This document shows, one piece after another, positions 1-10,508 of a stretch of 64,000 bases of DNA. Position 1 is the stretch's first letter. Each line of letters begins with the position of its first letter. The position numbers were made by a program, and so were the translations under genes. The DNA lies in assembly GCF_003259935.1 (NCBI RefSeq), contig NZ_QLMH01000004.1:124001-188000 (forward strand), read 5' to 3'. The notes under the pieces were generated by a model. That model had not been told where the DNA came from. It worked only from the letters and a program-made list of their open reading frames with translations, and did no database searches. The stretch comes from Paranoxybacillus vitaminiphilus. GTDB lineage: Bacteria; Bacillota; Bacilli; Bacillales; Anoxybacillaceae.

Positions 1-76
1 ACTCTCGAAGTGTTATGCACTTCTGCGGGCGAAGAACATTTGGCTTCGAGAGCTAATCGCGGCGACTACACCTTTC
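1..76. repeat. Partial copy of the 123-bp repeat, cut by the window edge
   Basis: Bases 1-76 match the right-hand two thirds of the unit tandemly repeated at 5193-5632: the CGAAGTG...CACTTC inner arms, ATTTGGC, GAGAGCTA and GCGGCGAC are all present. It directly abuts the rpmE stop codon. The remaining arm lies outside the window. As a large hairpin it may also end rpmE transcripts; that role is inferred. Confidence 0.8.
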
Positions 77-277
77 TTATTTCAAGCCGTATTTTTTGTT
101 GAATTTATCTACACGTCCTGCAGCAGAAGCGAATTTTTGACGTCCTGTATAGAATGGATGGCACTCAGAGCAAATCTCAACGCGCACTTCGTCTTTAACA
201 GAACCGCTTTCGAATTCGTTTCCGCAAGCGCATTTTACCATTACTTTTTTGTACTCTGGATGGATTCCTGCTTTCAT
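77..277 (-). CDS. rpmE: 50S ribosomal protein L31 (zinc-binding type)
   Basis: Encodes a 66-residue L31 protein of the large ribosomal subunit. The zinc-type signature is visible: Cys16 and Cys18, then Cys36 and Cys39. I chose ATG at 277 because a GGAAGGAG site lies about 7 bases upstream. The ATG three codons earlier (286) is too close to that site, and the longer open frame to 424 runs across the gene's own promoter. The gene follows rho as in B. subtilis but has its own sigma-A promoter at 380-408. The C+ type is normally replaced by a zinc-free paralogue under zinc starvation; no paralogue is in this window. Confidence 0.96.
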   Translation of the reverse strand: MKAGIHPEYKKVMVKCACGNEFESGSVKDEVRVEICSECHPFYTGRQKFASAAGRVDKFNKKYGLK

Positions 278-379
278 TCTTTTCATCTCCTTCCGCCCTG
301 AATCTTTTCGAAACAGAGTTATATATTCATTTGTGAGCAAGATAATCTTCTCACGTTTTATCAAAACACACATGGTAAA

Positions 380-408
380 ATTATAACAAGCCGTATCTCT
401 TTTTGCAA
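380..408 (-). promoter_or_regulatory. Sigma-A promoter of rpmE
   Basis: On the minus strand TTGCAA (403-408) and a perfect TATAAT (380-385) are separated by exactly 17 bases. It lies between the rho stop and the rpmE start, so L31 can be made independently of rho. Confidence 0.75.
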
Positions 409-440
409 CTCCCTGTTTTTTCATGGCAGCAAAGATTGCT

Positions 441-1724
441 TTAAATTCGCTTTGCTGCTGTGGCGCTTAGCCCTTTCCATTCCTCATCAAGCATTTCGAA
501 AAATTCTTCGTTTGTTTTCGTTTGCTTTAATTTGTTTAAAAATCTTTCAATGAAATCCGGCGTATCGGACATTGTTTTGCGGATCGCCCAAAGTTTATCA
601 AGATGTTCTTTCGGAATTAACAGCTCTTCTTTGCGTGTGCCGGAGCGGCGAATGTCAATGGCAGGGAAAATGCGCTTTTCTGCCAACGAACGGTCAAGAT
701 GAAGTTCCATATTGCCTGTTCCTTTAAATTCTTCATAAATAACGTCATCCATTCTTGACCCTGTATCAACTAACGCTGTCGCCAAAATCGTCAAGCTGCC
801 CCCTTCTTCAATGTTGCGCGCGGCCCCGAAAAATCGTTTTGGGCGATGGAACGCAGCCGGATCAATCCCCCCGGAAAGCGTGCGGCCGCTTGGCGGAATG
901 ACTAAGTTATAAGCACGGGCCAATCGAGTAATACTGTCCATTAAAATGATCACATCGCGCTTATGTTCCACAAGACGCATCGCTCTCTCTAACACAAGTT
1001 CCGCTACTTTAATGTGGTTTTCCGGCACTTCGTCAAACGTGGAGCTAACAACATCTGCATCGACAGAACGCTCAATATCTGTTACTTCTTCAGGCCGTTC
1101 ATCAATGAGAAGGACAATCAACTCTGCCTCAGGATGATTCGTTGTAATACTGTTGGCAATTTCTTTTAATAACGTCGTCTTACCCGCTTTCGGCGGCGCT
1201 ACAATGAGACCGCGCTGACCAAAACCGATCGGAGCAATTAAATCAATAATTCTCGTTGACAGTTTGTCTGGCGTTGTTTCTAATTTCATTTGGCGATTTG
1301 GATAAAGCGGAGTCAATGCTGGAAAGTGAACACGTTCTTTAGCGATTTCTGGATCCTCTCCGTTAACCGCTTCAACGTGAAGCAAGCCGTAATAACGCTC
1401 GTTTTCCTTTGGTGGGCGCACTTTTCCGGATACTTTATCACCATTTCTCAAATCGAAACGGCGAATTTGAGAGGCAGAAATATAAATATCCTCAGAGCTT
1501 GGCGAATAGTTAATCGGCCTTAAGAAACCGAATCCTTCTGATTGTATAATTTCCAAAACGCCTTCCATAAATAACAGTCCGTCTTGTTCTGCTTGTGCTT
1601 TTAAAATCGCAAAAATTAATTCTTTTTTTGTTAGTTTACTGTAATACGAAATTTTGTACTGACGAGCTAATTCATAAAGCTCTTTCAGTTTCATATTTTC
1701 TAAAGTAGCAATTGTTAAATCCAT
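441..1724 (-). CDS. rho: Transcription termination factor Rho
   Basis: Hexameric RNA-dependent ATPase that releases transcripts at Rho-dependent sites; 427 aa, full length. Order of domains: an N-terminal helical Rho_N region (about 1-45), a cold-shock-like RNA-binding domain (about 50-125), then the RecA-type ATPase. The Walker A segment is at about 169-184 (PPKAGKTT), Walker B at 258-264 (VIILMDS), and the catalytic-site stretch DERPEEVTD begins at 208. ATG at 1724 has an upstream GAGTGGTG ribosome site. It lies between glpX and rpmE, as in B. subtilis. Confidence 0.98.
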   Translation of the reverse strand: MDLTIATLENMKLKELYELARQYKISYYSKLTKKELIFAILKAQAEQDGLLFMEGVLEIIQSEGFGFLRPINYSPSSEDIYISASQIRRFDLRNGDKVSGKVRPPKENERYYGLLHVEAVNGEDPEIAKERVHFPALTPLYPNRQMKLETTPDKLSTRIIDLIAPIGFGQRGLIVAPPKAGKTTLLKEIANSITTNHPEAELIVLLIDERPEEVTDIERSVDADVVSSTFDEVPENHIKVAELVLERAMRLVEHKRDVIILMDSITRLARAYNLVIPPSGRTLSGGIDPAAFHRPKRFFGAARNIEEGGSLTILATALVDTGSRMDDVIYEEFKGTGNMELHLDRSLAEKRIFPAIDIRRSGTRKEELLIPKEHLDKLWAIRKTMSDTPDFIERFLNKLKQTKTNEEFFEMLDEEWKGLSATAAKRI

Positions 1725-1950
1725 TTCTACACCACTCTTTTACTATTTTTAGTTTTCCTCCCATTGTTAATGCGAGTTTTATATTGATGAAATCACTATG
1801 GATGGAATGAAAGAAGATAAAGAAGGTTTATTGCAATGGAAGCAGAATAGCAGAGCTTGTTATTTATGCAAGCACAACATGACTATTTTACCCTTTTTAC
1901 CGTTTTTTAATCAATATATATTTTATTTTTTTAAAAGCAAAAATAGGCGA

Positions 1951-1965
1951 GGTGATAGGCACACC
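1951..1965. repeat. Short inverted repeat downstream of glpX, possible weak terminator
   Basis: GGTG...CACC arms around a 7-base loop lie 18 bp beyond the glpX stop and are followed on the minus strand by a short T-rich stretch. The stem is short, so termination is only possible. Bases 1725-1982 otherwise show no gene. Confidence 0.3.
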
Positions 1966-1982
1966 CCGCAAAAATTTTAAAA

Positions 1983-2945
1983 TTATTTGATGACTAAGTT
2001 TGGTTTTTTGTTTAAATTATGACGTCCTTCAATAAAGCGGACAGAGCCGGATTTGGCGCGCATAACAACGGAATGGGTCTCGGCATAAGCGCCTTTAAAT
2101 TGGACTCCGCGCAGCAATTCTCCATCCGTTACACCCGTCGCGGCAAAAATCGCGTCGTCTCCTTTCACAAGGTCCTCCATACGCAATACTTTATTTACGT
2201 CCAACCCCATTTTTTTACAGCGCTCCAATTCTTCATCGTTTTGCGGCAATAGTTTTCCTTGAATTTCGCCGCCTAAACATTTTAAAGCAACTGCAGCTAT
2301 GACTCCTTCAGGGGCGCCGCCGGAGCCAAATAAAATATCGACACCTGTATGGTCAAATGCCGTATTGATCGCAGCGGCTACATCTCCGTCATTAATCAGC
2401 TTAATACGGGCACCGGCCTGGCGGAGCTCGGCGATAATTCGTTCATGGCGAGGACGGTTCAATACGATCGCCACAACATCTTCAATATCTTTATTTTTTG
2501 CCTTTGCAACCGCTTTTAAATTATCGATAATAGGCGCATTAATATCAATCATGCCAACTGCTTCCGGTCCGACAGCAATTTTCTCCATATACATATCAGG
2601 GGCATGAAGCAAATTGCCATGATCGGCAACGGCAACGACAGCAAGCGCATTCCATCCGCCCGAAGCAACAATATTTGTTCCTTCAAGCGGATCGACAGCT
2701 ACATCGACACGCGGACCGTAACCTGTCCCTAATTTCTCCCCAATATATAACATCGGTGCTTCATCCATTTCCCCTTCACCGATCACAACCGTTCCTTTCA
2801 TCGGCACTGTATCAAAAACATCGCGCATTGCCGAAGTAGCAGCCTCGTCTGCCTCATTTTTCTTCCCGCGCCCCATCCAGCGCGCAGATGCTAATGCAGC
2901 AGCTTCTGTCACACGAACAAGTTCCATTGATAAGCTTCTTTCCAT
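1983..2945 (-). CDS. glpX: Class II fructose-1,6-bisphosphatase GlpX
   Basis: Hydrolyses fructose-1,6-bisphosphate to fructose-6-phosphate in gluconeogenesis; 320 aa. The metal and substrate signatures of the GlpX family are seen: [11 protein letters not shown], the VDPLEGTN core and the [10 protein letters not shown] segment. The frame is open to a GTG at 2975, but ATG at 2945 ([20 protein letters not shown]) is the family start and has GGGAG about 8 bases upstream. It follows murA2 with a 31-bp gap and shares its direction. With fbaA and tal nearby it makes a carbon-metabolism group. Confidence 0.96.
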   Translation of the reverse strand: MERSLSMELVRVTEAAALASARWMGRGKKNEADEAATSAMRDVFDTVPMKGTVVIGEGEMDEAPMLYIGEKLGTGYGPRVDVAVDPLEGTNIVASGGWNALAVVAVADHGNLLHAPDMYMEKIAVGPEAVGMIDINAPIIDNLKAVAKAKNKDIEDVVAIVLNRPRHERIIAELRQAGARIKLINDGDVAAAINTAFDHTGVDILFGSGGAPEGVIAAVALKCLGGEIQGKLLPQNDEELERCKKMGLDVNKVLRMEDLVKGDDAIFAATGVTDGELLRGVQFKGAYAETHSVVMRAKSGSVRFIEGRHNLNKKPNLVIK

Positions 2946-2976
2946 GATGATTTCTCCCTCTTCCCCTTTATTCACA

Positions 2977-4260
2977 TCAATTTTGCATTTGTTCGATTTC
3001 TTGGTCGCTCATTTTCTCGCGCCAAACCGTTGCGCCTAAACCGTTCAGCTTTTCCACTAGATTGCAATAACCGCGGTCAATATGTTCAAGACCTGTAATT
3101 TCCGTAATTCCTTCTGCCATTAAGCCAGCCACTACAAGAGCCGCACCGGCACGCAAATCACTAGCTTTCACTTTTGCTCCTTGAAGCTGTGTAGGACCGG
3201 TAACAATGGCCGAACGACCTTCCACTTTTATGTTAGCGTTCATTCTTCGCAATTCATCAATATGTTTAAAGCGGGCACAGTAAATCGTATCTGTTACTAT
3301 GCTTGTCCCATTTGCTTTTGTTAAAAGGGCGGTAAACGGTTGCTGCAAATCAGTAGGAAATCCCGGATAAACGAGCGTTTTTATATCAACTGCCTTTAAC
3401 TCTTTCGTTCCAGTCACTAAAATTTGATCATCGCTCGTTTCAACCCGTACTCCCATTTCGCGTAACTTCGCTGTTAATGATTCGACATGCTGAGGAATGA
3501 CATTGTCGACAACAACTTCTTCGCCCATCGCGGCACCGATAATCATAAACGTTCCAGCTTCAATACGATCAGGGATAATGGAATGACGGCAGCCGGACAG
3601 CTTTTCAACACCGTCAATGCGAATAACGTCCGTTCCCGCCCCCTTAATTTTTGCGCCCATATTGGATAAAAGGGTGGCAACATCAATAATTTCCGGTTCT
3701 TTTGCTGCGTTTTCAATAATGGTGCGCCCTTTTGCACGTACCGCTGCCAACATAATATTTATGGTCGCTCCGACGCTTACCACGTCCAAATAAATGCGGG
3801 CGCCGCGCAGTTCATCCGCGCGCAGATAAATTGCGCCTTGTTCGTTCGTTACTTTTGCTCCAAGCGCCTCGAACCCTTTAATGTGCTGGTCAATCGGACG
3901 AGGTCCTAAATGACATCCGCCGGGCAAACCGACAACAGCCTTTTTAAACCGCCCGAGCATGGCTCCCATTAAATAATAAGAAGCGCGCAATTTTTTCACT
4001 TTTCCGTTTGGAAGAGGCATAGACACGATATTCGTCGGATCCACTGTTGCCTCTTTCCCATCAAAATCAAATGTTCCGCCTATTTCTTCAATTAAATCTC
4101 CTAAAACGCGAACATCTGAAATATCCGGCAATCCTTCAATCGTGACGGGCGATTCGGCTAGGATCGTAGCTGGAATTAAAGCAACAGCACTGTTTTTTGC
4201 TCCGCTCACTCTTACGGTTCCTCTTAAAGGATAGCCGCCAGCGATCTTTAACTTTTCCAT
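2977..4260 (-). CDS. murAB: UDP-N-acetylglucosamine 1-carboxyvinyltransferase MurA2
   Basis: Transfers enolpyruvate from PEP to UDP-GlcNAc, the first committed step of peptidoglycan synthesis in the cytoplasm; 427 aa. The fosfomycin-target cysteine is seen as Cys116 in [20 protein letters not shown] near the N-terminus is the conserved substrate loop. I use ATG at 4260, with GGAAGGGAG upstream, instead of the 22-residue longer frame. Firmicutes usually have two MurA enzymes; the position next to glpX and rho identifies this as the MurAB/MurZ type. The other copy is not in this window. Confidence 0.95.
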   Translation of the reverse strand: MEKLKIAGGYPLRGTVRVSGAKNSAVALIPATILAESPVTIEGLPDISDVRVLGDLIEEIGGTFDFDGKEATVDPTNIVSMPLPNGKVKKLRASYYLMGAMLGRFKKAVVGLPGGCHLGPRPIDQHIKGFEALGAKVTNEQGAIYLRADELRGARIYLDVVSVGATINIMLAAVRAKGRTIIENAAKEPEIIDVATLLSNMGAKIKGAGTDVIRIDGVEKLSGCRHSIIPDRIEAGTFMIIGAAMGEEVVVDNVIPQHVESLTAKLREMGVRVETSDDQILVTGTKELKAVDIKTLVYPGFPTDLQQPFTALLTKANGTSIVTDTIYCARFKHIDELRRMNANIKVEGRSAIVTGPTQLQGAKVKASDLRAGAALVVAGLMAEGITEITGLEHIDRGYCNLVEKLNGLGATVWREKMSDQEIEQMQN

Positions 4261-4384
4261 TATAGTCTCCCTTCCAGCGAAGATAACTGCGTTTACACGA
4301 TGCAACCGGTAATTTTTCCCACACAAAAATAACGCAACAAAATTAGTATCTACTTCTTTAGTTTACACAAAAATGTATAAATCA

Positions 4385-4398
4385 TGTAAGCGGTTTTA
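4385..4398 (+). promoter_or_regulatory. Candidate cre (CcpA) site between tal and murAB
   Basis: TGTAAGCGGTTTTA matches the cre pattern TGWAANCGNTNWCA at 13 of 14 positions. It lies just downstream of tal and about 125 bp before murAB. Carbon catabolite control here is an inference from one motif. Confidence 0.35.
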
Positions 4399-4421
4399 AC
4401 AAAATTCACTGTTTTGATTTA

Positions 4422-5066
4422 TTATTGATTTTGCTTATTCCAGTCAGCTAGAAACTTCTCGATGCCTTGATCTGTCAATGGGTGATGAAATAACTGCATG
4501 AGCACTTTATACGGCACAGTGGCAATATGTGCACCTCTCAACGCTGCTTCTGTGACGTGAAGCGGGTGACGGATAGAGGCAGCAATAATTTCTGTGTCAA
4601 TACCATGGATATTAAAAATTTCTGCGATCGTTGAAATCAATTCTAAACCGTTATGACCAATATCGTCTAAACGGCCGAGGAATGGGGAAACATATGTTGC
4701 GCCGGCGCGTGCTGCCAAAAGCGCTTGATTGGCACTAAAAATAAGCGTAACGTTCGTTTTAATTCCTTTTTCGCTGAACGTTTTTACTGCTTTTAAGCCG
4801 TCTGGGGTCATCGGAACTTTAATCGTGATATTTGGAGCAATTTTCGCAAGTTCTTCTCCTTCTTTAATCATTTCTTCAGCGGTTGTGGAAATGACTTCAG
4901 CGCTCACAGAGCCGGAAACAATGGCTGTAATTTCGCGAAGGCGGTCATGAAAAGATACGTTTTCTTTCGCAACAAGGCTTGGGTTCGTTGTCACGCCTGC
5001 TAAAATCCCTAACTCATTTGCTTTTTTTATTTCCTCGATATTGGCGGTATCAATAAAAAATTTCAT
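4422..5066 (-). CDS. tal: Transaldolase (TalC/FSA-like short type)
   Basis: Class I aldolase moving a dihydroxyacetone unit in the non-oxidative pentose phosphate pathway; 214 aa, the size of the short MipB/TalC group. Seen: [10 protein letters not shown] start, GVTTNPS, the Schiff-base lysine K83 in IKVPMT, and [11 protein letters not shown] at 5066 is chosen because AGGAGG lies 9 bases upstream, while the frame's earlier ATG at 5075 overlaps that site. The short family includes fructose-6-phosphate aldolases, so substrate identity rests on the B. subtilis ywjH/tal context. It is separated from fbaA by a terminator and a repeat array. Confidence 0.92.
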   Translation of the reverse strand: MKFFIDTANIEEIKKANELGILAGVTTNPSLVAKENVSFHDRLREITAIVSGSVSAEVISTTAEEMIKEGEELAKIAPNITIKVPMTPDGLKAVKTFSEKGIKTNVTLIFSANQALLAARAGATYVSPFLGRLDDIGHNGLELISTIAEIFNIHGIDTEIIAASIRHPLHVTEAALRGAHIATVPYKVLMQLFHHPLTDQGIEKFLADWNKQNQ

Positions 5067-5111
5067 AATAAACATCCTCCTATTTCTAAGCTTTTATTAT
5101 TAACAAATGAA

Positions 5112-5163
5112 AAGGAAACCGCCCTGATGTGACAAGTTATTCGTCACAACAGTGCGGTTTCTT
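5112..5163 (-). terminator. Hairpin upstream of tal
   Basis: GAAACCGC (5115-5122) pairs with GCGGTTTC (5154-5161), and an inner TGTGAC/GTCACA pair makes a long stem. On the minus strand it is followed by CCTTTTC. It separates the fbaA transcript from tal. The T-tract is weak, so terminator is likely but not certain. Confidence 0.55.
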
Positions 5164-5192
5164 TATTATATTTTTAATTTTTCTGCATTAGC

Positions 5193-5632
5193 TAAAGTGC
5201 AAGTGCTTCTGCCGGAAGAACATTTGGCTTCGAGAGCTAATCGCGGCGACTCCGCTTTTCTTTTTGTCTAGCTCCGTCGCCTAGCTCTCCTCTGCCAAAT
5301 AACCTTCTCCCTCGAAGTGTCAAGCACTTCTGCGGGCGAAGAACATTTGGCTTCGAGAGCTAATCGCGGCGACTCCGCTTTTCTTTTTGTCTAGCTCCGT
5401 CGCCTAGCTCTCCTCTGCCAAATAACCTTCTCCCTCGAAGTGTCAAGCACTTCTGCGGGCGAAGAACATTTGGCTTCGAGAGCTAATCGCGGCGACTCCG
5501 CTTTTCTTTTTGTCTAGCTCCAGCGCCCAGCCGCTCGGGGTCAAATAACCTTCCGGAGCGAAGTCAAAAAGCGACTTCTTGCTCCGGAAGAACATTTGCC
5601 CATCGCGGCTAAGCAGGGCGCTTCCGCTTTTC
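5193..5632. repeat. Tandem array of a 123-bp hairpin repeat between tal and fbaA
   Basis: Two units, 5266-5388 and 5389-5511, appear identical base for base with an exact 123-bp period. They are preceded by a partial unit (5193-5265) and followed by a diverged unit (5512-5632) in which the GTCGCC/GGCGAC outer arms become AGCGCC/GGGCGCT. Each unit folds back on itself through CTAGCTCTC/GAGAGCTA, GCCAAAT/ATTTGGC and CGAAGTG/CACTTC. The array ends right at the fbaA stop codon. No protein-coding frame was found. This accounts for the 566-bp gene-free stretch. Confidence 0.9.
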
Positions 5633-6490
5633 TTATGCTCTTCCTGAGGAGCCGAATTCGCGGATTTTGCCGATTACAGTCGCTTTGATGGCGTCGCGGC
5701 CAGGGCCGATAATTTTGCGCGGATCGTACACTTTTTCATCTTTCGCCAACAATTCGCGCACGACTTTTGTAAATGCCATTTGGTTTTCCGTATTTACATT
5801 AATTTTGGAAGTACCTAACGAAATCGCACGTTGAATTTGTTCCGTCGGAATGCCTGTACCGCCGTGCAATACAAGCGGAACGCCCGTTAAGTCGCGGATT
5901 TCCTCCATCTCTTTAAAGCCTAACTTTGGCTCTCCTTTATAAGGGCCATGAACAGAGCCTAACGCAGGAGCCAAGCAGTCGATGCCTGTCCGCTTCACAA
6001 GCTCTTCACACTCTTTCGGGTCAGCATAAATGACGCCGTCTGCCACAACATCGTCCTCTTGTCCGCCTACGATGCCTAACTCCGCTTCAACAGAGACGCC
6101 GCGGGCATGAGCATACTCTACTACTTTTGATGTGATTTCAACGTTCTCTTCAAATGGATGATGAGAAGCATCGATCATGACAGAAGTAAAGCCTGCATCA
6201 ATCGCTTCTTTACATTTTTCAAAGCTGGAGCCGTGGTCTAAGTGAATCGCCACCGGAACAGTGATATTCATGTCTTCCATTAAGCCTTTGACCATGTTAA
6301 CAACCGTTTTGAAACCGCTCATGTAGCGCGCAGCACCTTCGGATACACCGAGAATAACAGGCGATTTTTCTTCTTCCGCTGCCGCTAAAATCGCTTGTGT
6401 CCACTCGAGGTTGTTAATATTAAACTGGCCAACTGCATACTTACCTTCCAATGCTTTATTAAGCATTTCCGTCATTGAAACTAAAGGCAT
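5633..6490 (-). CDS. fbaA: Class II fructose-1,6-bisphosphate aldolase
   Basis: Zinc-dependent aldolase that splits or forms fructose-1,6-bisphosphate in glycolysis and gluconeogenesis; 285 aa, typical length. Seen: catalytic Asp85 and zinc ligand His86 in HLDHG, the zinc histidines H181 (GSVHGPYKG) and H209 (LHGGTG), and the NVNTENQ phosphate-binding segment. A strong AAGGGGGAA ribosome site precedes ATG at 6490. It sits downstream of spo0F as in B. subtilis. The stop codon is followed immediately by the 123-bp repeat array. Confidence 0.97.
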   Translation of the reverse strand: MPLVSMTEMLNKALEGKYAVGQFNINNLEWTQAILAAAEEEKSPVILGVSEGAARYMSGFKTVVNMVKGLMEDMNITVPVAIHLDHGSSFEKCKEAIDAGFTSVMIDASHHPFEENVEITSKVVEYAHARGVSVEAELGIVGGQEDDVVADGVIYADPKECEELVKRTGIDCLAPALGSVHGPYKGEPKLGFKEMEEIRDLTGVPLVLHGGTGIPTEQIQRAISLGTSKINVNTENQMAFTKVVRELLAKDEKVYDPRKIIGPGRDAIKATVIGKIREFGSSGRA

Positions 6491-6721
6491 TGTAAAGTTC
6501 CCCCTTACTATCTAGCTTCGCCTTTCTGCCAAAAAATCGTTTGCTGCTGTCATGTGTAGCATGCCGAAAATGAGAAAATATATGTATGAAAGGCGGTATG
6601 AAAACATGCGACAAATACTATACGTTATAAGCATACCAACTTACAGAAAAAACAGCAATATAAACCGCTTGAAGTTCGACAAACAGTCACAGATGGAGAC
6701 AAAAAACTGTCTTACAAAACA

Positions 6722-7090
6722 TTATGTTATAATTGGCAAATGCTTTTTCACCGCTGCACGCAGTTCGTCAATATCAAACGGTTTAGCAAAATGCATAATC
6801 GCTCCTAATTCTTTTGTCTCCTGAATCATATCCAGCTCTCCGTACGCTGTCATAATAATGACGCGAATATCTTGATTAATCGCCTTAATTCGTTTTAAAA
6901 TCTCAATCCCATCCATCCCTGGAATTTTCATATCCAATAACACAAGGTCCGGCAAATGTTTTTGAACAACATCTAACGCCTGAACACCATTTGCAGCTTG
7001 AAACGTTGTATATCCTTCCTTTTGAAAAACTTCGTTTAATAAAATACGAATGCCGTATTGATCGTCTACAATTAAAATTTTATTGCTCAT
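6722..7090 (-). CDS. spo0F: Sporulation phosphorelay response regulator Spo0F
   Basis: Single-domain receiver that accepts phosphate from sporulation kinases and passes it to Spo0B; 122 aa, no output domain. The acidic pocket Asp9/Asp10, phospho-acceptor Asp53 (LLDMKIPG), Thr81 (MTAYGELD) and Lys103 (FAKPFD) are all present. ATG at 7090 follows GAGGTG; the alternative upstream GTG is part of that ribosome site. It is transcribed divergently from ywjG and has a sigma-H type promoter with Spo0A-box-like sites in between. Confidence 0.98.
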   Translation of the reverse strand: MSNKILIVDDQYGIRILLNEVFQKEGYTTFQAANGVQALDVVQKHLPDLVLLDMKIPGMDGIEILKRIKAINQDIRVIIMTAYGELDMIQETKELGAIMHFAKPFDIDELRAAVKKHLPIIT

Positions 7091-7124
7091 GGCATACACC
7101 TCAATTCCATTTTCTATAAAGTAT

Positions 7125-7153
7125 TAATTCGTAATAAAACAAAAATTTCCTGC
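7125..7153 (-). promoter_or_regulatory. Sigma-H promoter of spo0F
   Basis: Minus strand GCAGGAAAT (7145-7153) fits the sigma-H -35 pattern RnAGGAWWW. Eleven bases later TACGAATTA (7125-7133) carries the GAAT core of the -10. Sigma-H control of spo0F is established in B. subtilis, which supports the call. Confidence 0.7.
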
Positions 7154-7170
7154 TGTCTTTTAGTATAATG

Positions 7171-7189
7171 ATTGACAAATTCTATCGAA
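7171..7189. promoter_or_regulatory. Two Spo0A-box-like sites upstream of spo0F
   Basis: Minus strand TTTGTCAAT (7171-7179) matches the 0A box TTTGTCRAA at 8 of 9. Plus strand TCTATCGAA (7181-7189) matches TTTGTCGAA at 7 of 9. They lie just upstream of the sigma-H promoter, where phosphorylated Spo0A controls spo0F in B. subtilis. Binding is inferred. Confidence 0.45.
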
Positions 7190-7221
7190 TTTTATTGTTT
7201 TTCTCATTTGTATTTTACACC

Positions 7222-7233
7222 TGTTATAATTAA
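7222..7233 (+). promoter_or_regulatory. Extended -10 promoter element of ywjG
   Basis: A TG dinucleotide one base before TATAAT fits an extended -10 element about 40 bases before the ywjG start. The -35 region (TTCTCA) is poor, as usual for extended -10 promoters. Position is approximate to a few bases. Confidence 0.45.
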
Positions 7234-7268
7234 ATATAACTTAAATCAGACAGAAGGAAGGTTAGCCA

Positions 7269-7796
7269 ATGTTAAAAATTTTCATGACACAATTAAGCGG
7301 ATATTTTAAAAAAATTGCCGAACAAGAGGAATTTAATTTAGAAGATGGAGCACGCCTGCTTGCTCAAGCACTCTTTGGAGACGGACATATTTTTCTTCAT
7401 GGTTTTAACGAAATGGAAGCGATTGTTCTTGAAGCGACAATGGGACAAGAACCGATGCCAAAAGCGAAGAAACTGATTGAAAATGGAACAATGGCCGATG
7501 TGGATGAAACGGATCGCATTTTATTAATTACGCGCTTTTCACATGACAAAGAAGCGATTGCTTTAGCTCAGCAATTAAAAGAGAGAGGATTGCAGATCGT
7601 CGGTCTATCAGCCGTTGTAGATGAAGCGAATGCTTCACTTGCAGACTATGTCGATGTACATATTGACACGAAACTCGTTAAACCGTTAATTCCCGATGAA
7701 GACGGCAGCCGCTTTGGGTTTCCAGCCGTGATGACCGCATTGTTTGCCTACTATGGCTTGCTGTTTACAATCAAAGAAATTTTAGATGAATATTGA
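7269..7796 (+). CDS. ywjG: DUF2529 family protein YwjG
   Basis: A 175-aa protein of unknown function, recognised from sequence and its place between spo0F and pyrG. It is a single alpha/beta domain with alternating hydrophobic strands (IFLHGF, ILLITRF, IVGLSAV) that loosely recalls sugar-isomerase (SIS) folds; this is only an impression. No signal peptide or membrane helix. AGAAGGAAGG lies upstream of ATG 7269. A long-palindrome element follows the stop and probably ends both this gene and the convergent pyrG. Confidence 0.85.
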   Translation: MLKIFMTQLSGYFKKIAEQEEFNLEDGARLLAQALFGDGHIFLHGFNEMEAIVLEATMGQEPMPKAKKLIENGTMADVDETDRILLITRFSHDKEAIALAQQLKERGLQIVGLSAVVDEANASLADYVDVHIDTKLVKPLIPDEDGSRFGFPAVMTALFAYYGLLFTIKEILDEY

Positions 7797-7802
7797 GGCA
7801 AC

Positions 7803-7892
7803 AAAAGGGCTGACCCATAAGTGCCTGACCTCACGTGCATTCACAATATATTGTGCTGCGGGGTCTGACACTTTGCCTTAGGTCAGCCTTTT
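7803..7892. repeat. Long-palindrome element, copy 1 (between ywjG and pyrG)
   Basis: Outer arms GGGCTGACC/GGTCAGCC, inner arms AGTGcCTGACC/GGGTCtGACACT and a central CACAATATATTGTG palindrome. It lies 6 bp past ywjG and 4 bp before the end of pyrG. The right arm ends in TTTT, so it can serve as a bidirectional terminator. Same family as the copies at 10.4, 14.4, 17.7, 31.0, 32.5, 35.9, 39.3, 40.5, 44.9, 47.5, 51.7, 54.4 and 63.2 kb. Confidence 0.85.
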
Positions 7893-7896
7893 CTTA

Positions 7897-9528
<1,632 letters not shown>

Positions 9529-9581
9529 TTAAAGTGTGCGCAAAACAAAACGATTTCATATTCATAGGGGACGGCAAAAAT

Positions 9582-9689
9582 AAAAAACGCTCCGCTTACT
9601 TAATACGTAAGGGAGCGATATATGTTTTTATAAATAGCTTTTTTAAAGAGCCCAAATAAAATTCTACATAGTTCACTATATAAAGTCAA
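9582..9689 (-). promoter_or_regulatory. pyrG promoter and CTP-sensing attenuator leader
   Basis: On the minus strand TTGACT (9684-9689), a 17-base spacer and TAGAAT (9661-9666) lead to an initial transcribed GGGCTC (9653-9648). An attenuator hairpin, CGCTCCC.../...GGAGCG with loop TATTAA (9588-9617), follows and ends in TTTTTT (9587-9582). This is the arrangement known for B. subtilis pyrG. When CTP is low, the polymerase adds extra G residues at the start, and the G-tract pairs with the CU-rich arm to prevent termination. The elements are seen; the mechanism is carried over from that family. Confidence 0.88.
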
Positions 9690-9694
9690 GAAAA

Positions 9695-10249
9695 TTATAA
9701 TTCCTCTTCTTCAGATTCCTCATCGATGTCTAACTCTTCTTCTAAATCTTCATCGCCTAAATCAAACTCTTCATCATCCAGAAGTTCATCATCGAACTCG
9801 TCTGCATCATCAAGATCAAACTCATCATCGATTATATCTTCATCATCGAGATCGATGTCATCTTCATCTTCAAAGTCATCGAGATCATCATATTCAAGTT
9901 CGTCTTCATCGATATCATCAAAGTCATCGTACTCATCAAGCGCTTTTTTCTTCTTCTTCGGTCTAACAACCTGTACTGTCTCTTCTTCCGTTTGATCATA
10001 AGGATACCATGTGCGCAATCCCCAACGGTTTTCGCCAATACAGATAAAACGGCCGTCAATGTTTAAGTCTGTATAAAATTGCGCGATACGCTCTTTTACT
10101 TCCTCCTCTGACAACTGGAGAATAGCGGCAATTTCATCGACCAGCTGTTTAAAAGACACGGCTTCCCTTTTATCGGACAGTACTAAGTAAGCAAGCTCAA
10201 CGAATGACATTTCTTGCAATTCTTCTTGAGAGTATTGCTCCAAACTCAA
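9695..10249 (-). CDS. rpoE: DNA-directed RNA polymerase delta subunit
   Basis: Accessory subunit of Firmicute RNA polymerase that promotes recycling and promoter selectivity; 184 aa. The N-terminal winged-helix region runs from QYSQEELQEMSFVELAY to GLRTWYPYDQ (about 5-95). After a KKKKKA linker comes an almost purely Asp/Glu tail (about 105-184), diagnostic for delta. The start is TTG at 10249, 8 bases after AAGGGGAG; the upstream part of the open frame is non-coding. The pyrG promoter lies directly downstream. Confidence 0.94.
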   Translation of the reverse strand: MSLEQYSQEELQEMSFVELAYLVLSDKREAVSFKQLVDEIAAILQLSEEEVKERIAQFYTDLNIDGRFICIGENRWGLRTWYPYDQTEEETVQVVRPKKKKKALDEYDDFDDIDEDELEYDDLDDFEDEDDIDLDDEDIIDDEFDLDDADEFDDELLDDEEFDLGDEDLEEELDIDEESEEEEL

Positions 10250-10391
10250 CTCAGGCACTCCCCTTCTATGTATAATGGAACTTTTATGACAAATAAATCG
10301 TGTTCCTATTAGAATACATACCATTCATTATAAACAATTTCATTGAGTTTATGCTAGCTCATTCTTAATAGTTTCTGAAAAATTCTTTTTA

Positions 10392-10507
10392 CAGTTTCGC
10401 AAAAGTAAAGGGTCAGACCCCGCAACCATAATATATAGGAAATAACATTAGATAATAACACTATATATTATGGATGAAGCGTGAGGTCAGACCCTTATGA
10501 GACAGCC
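10392..10507. repeat. Long-palindrome element, copy 2 (downstream of icmF)
   Basis: Right arm GTGAGGTCAGACCCTTATGA plus GACAGCC, left inner arm AAGGGTCAGACCCCGC, centre CATAATATATAG/CTATATATTATG. The outermost left arm is eroded (ACAGTTTCGCAAAAG against GCTGTCCCAAAAG in copy 32521). It lies 1 bp beyond the icmF stop. Confidence 0.8.
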
Positions 10508-10508
10508 G

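Noticed and set aside
1798-1980. 60-codon plus-strand frame between rho and glpX
   Set aside because: No ribosome site, unlikely composition, no recognisable family; it lies in an AT-rich spacer.
5193-5632. CRISPR array
   Set aside because: Units are contiguous 123-bp copies without unique spacers, and no cas genes are present.
6552-6824. 90-codon plus-strand frame between fbaA and spo0F
   Set aside because: Overlaps the 3' end of spo0F and has no ribosome site; composition reflects the AT-rich spacer.
9726-9995. Serine-rich plus-strand frame of 89 codons
   Set aside because: It is the antisense reading of the Asp/Glu-rich tail of rpoE (GAY codons read backwards give Ser); no ribosome site.
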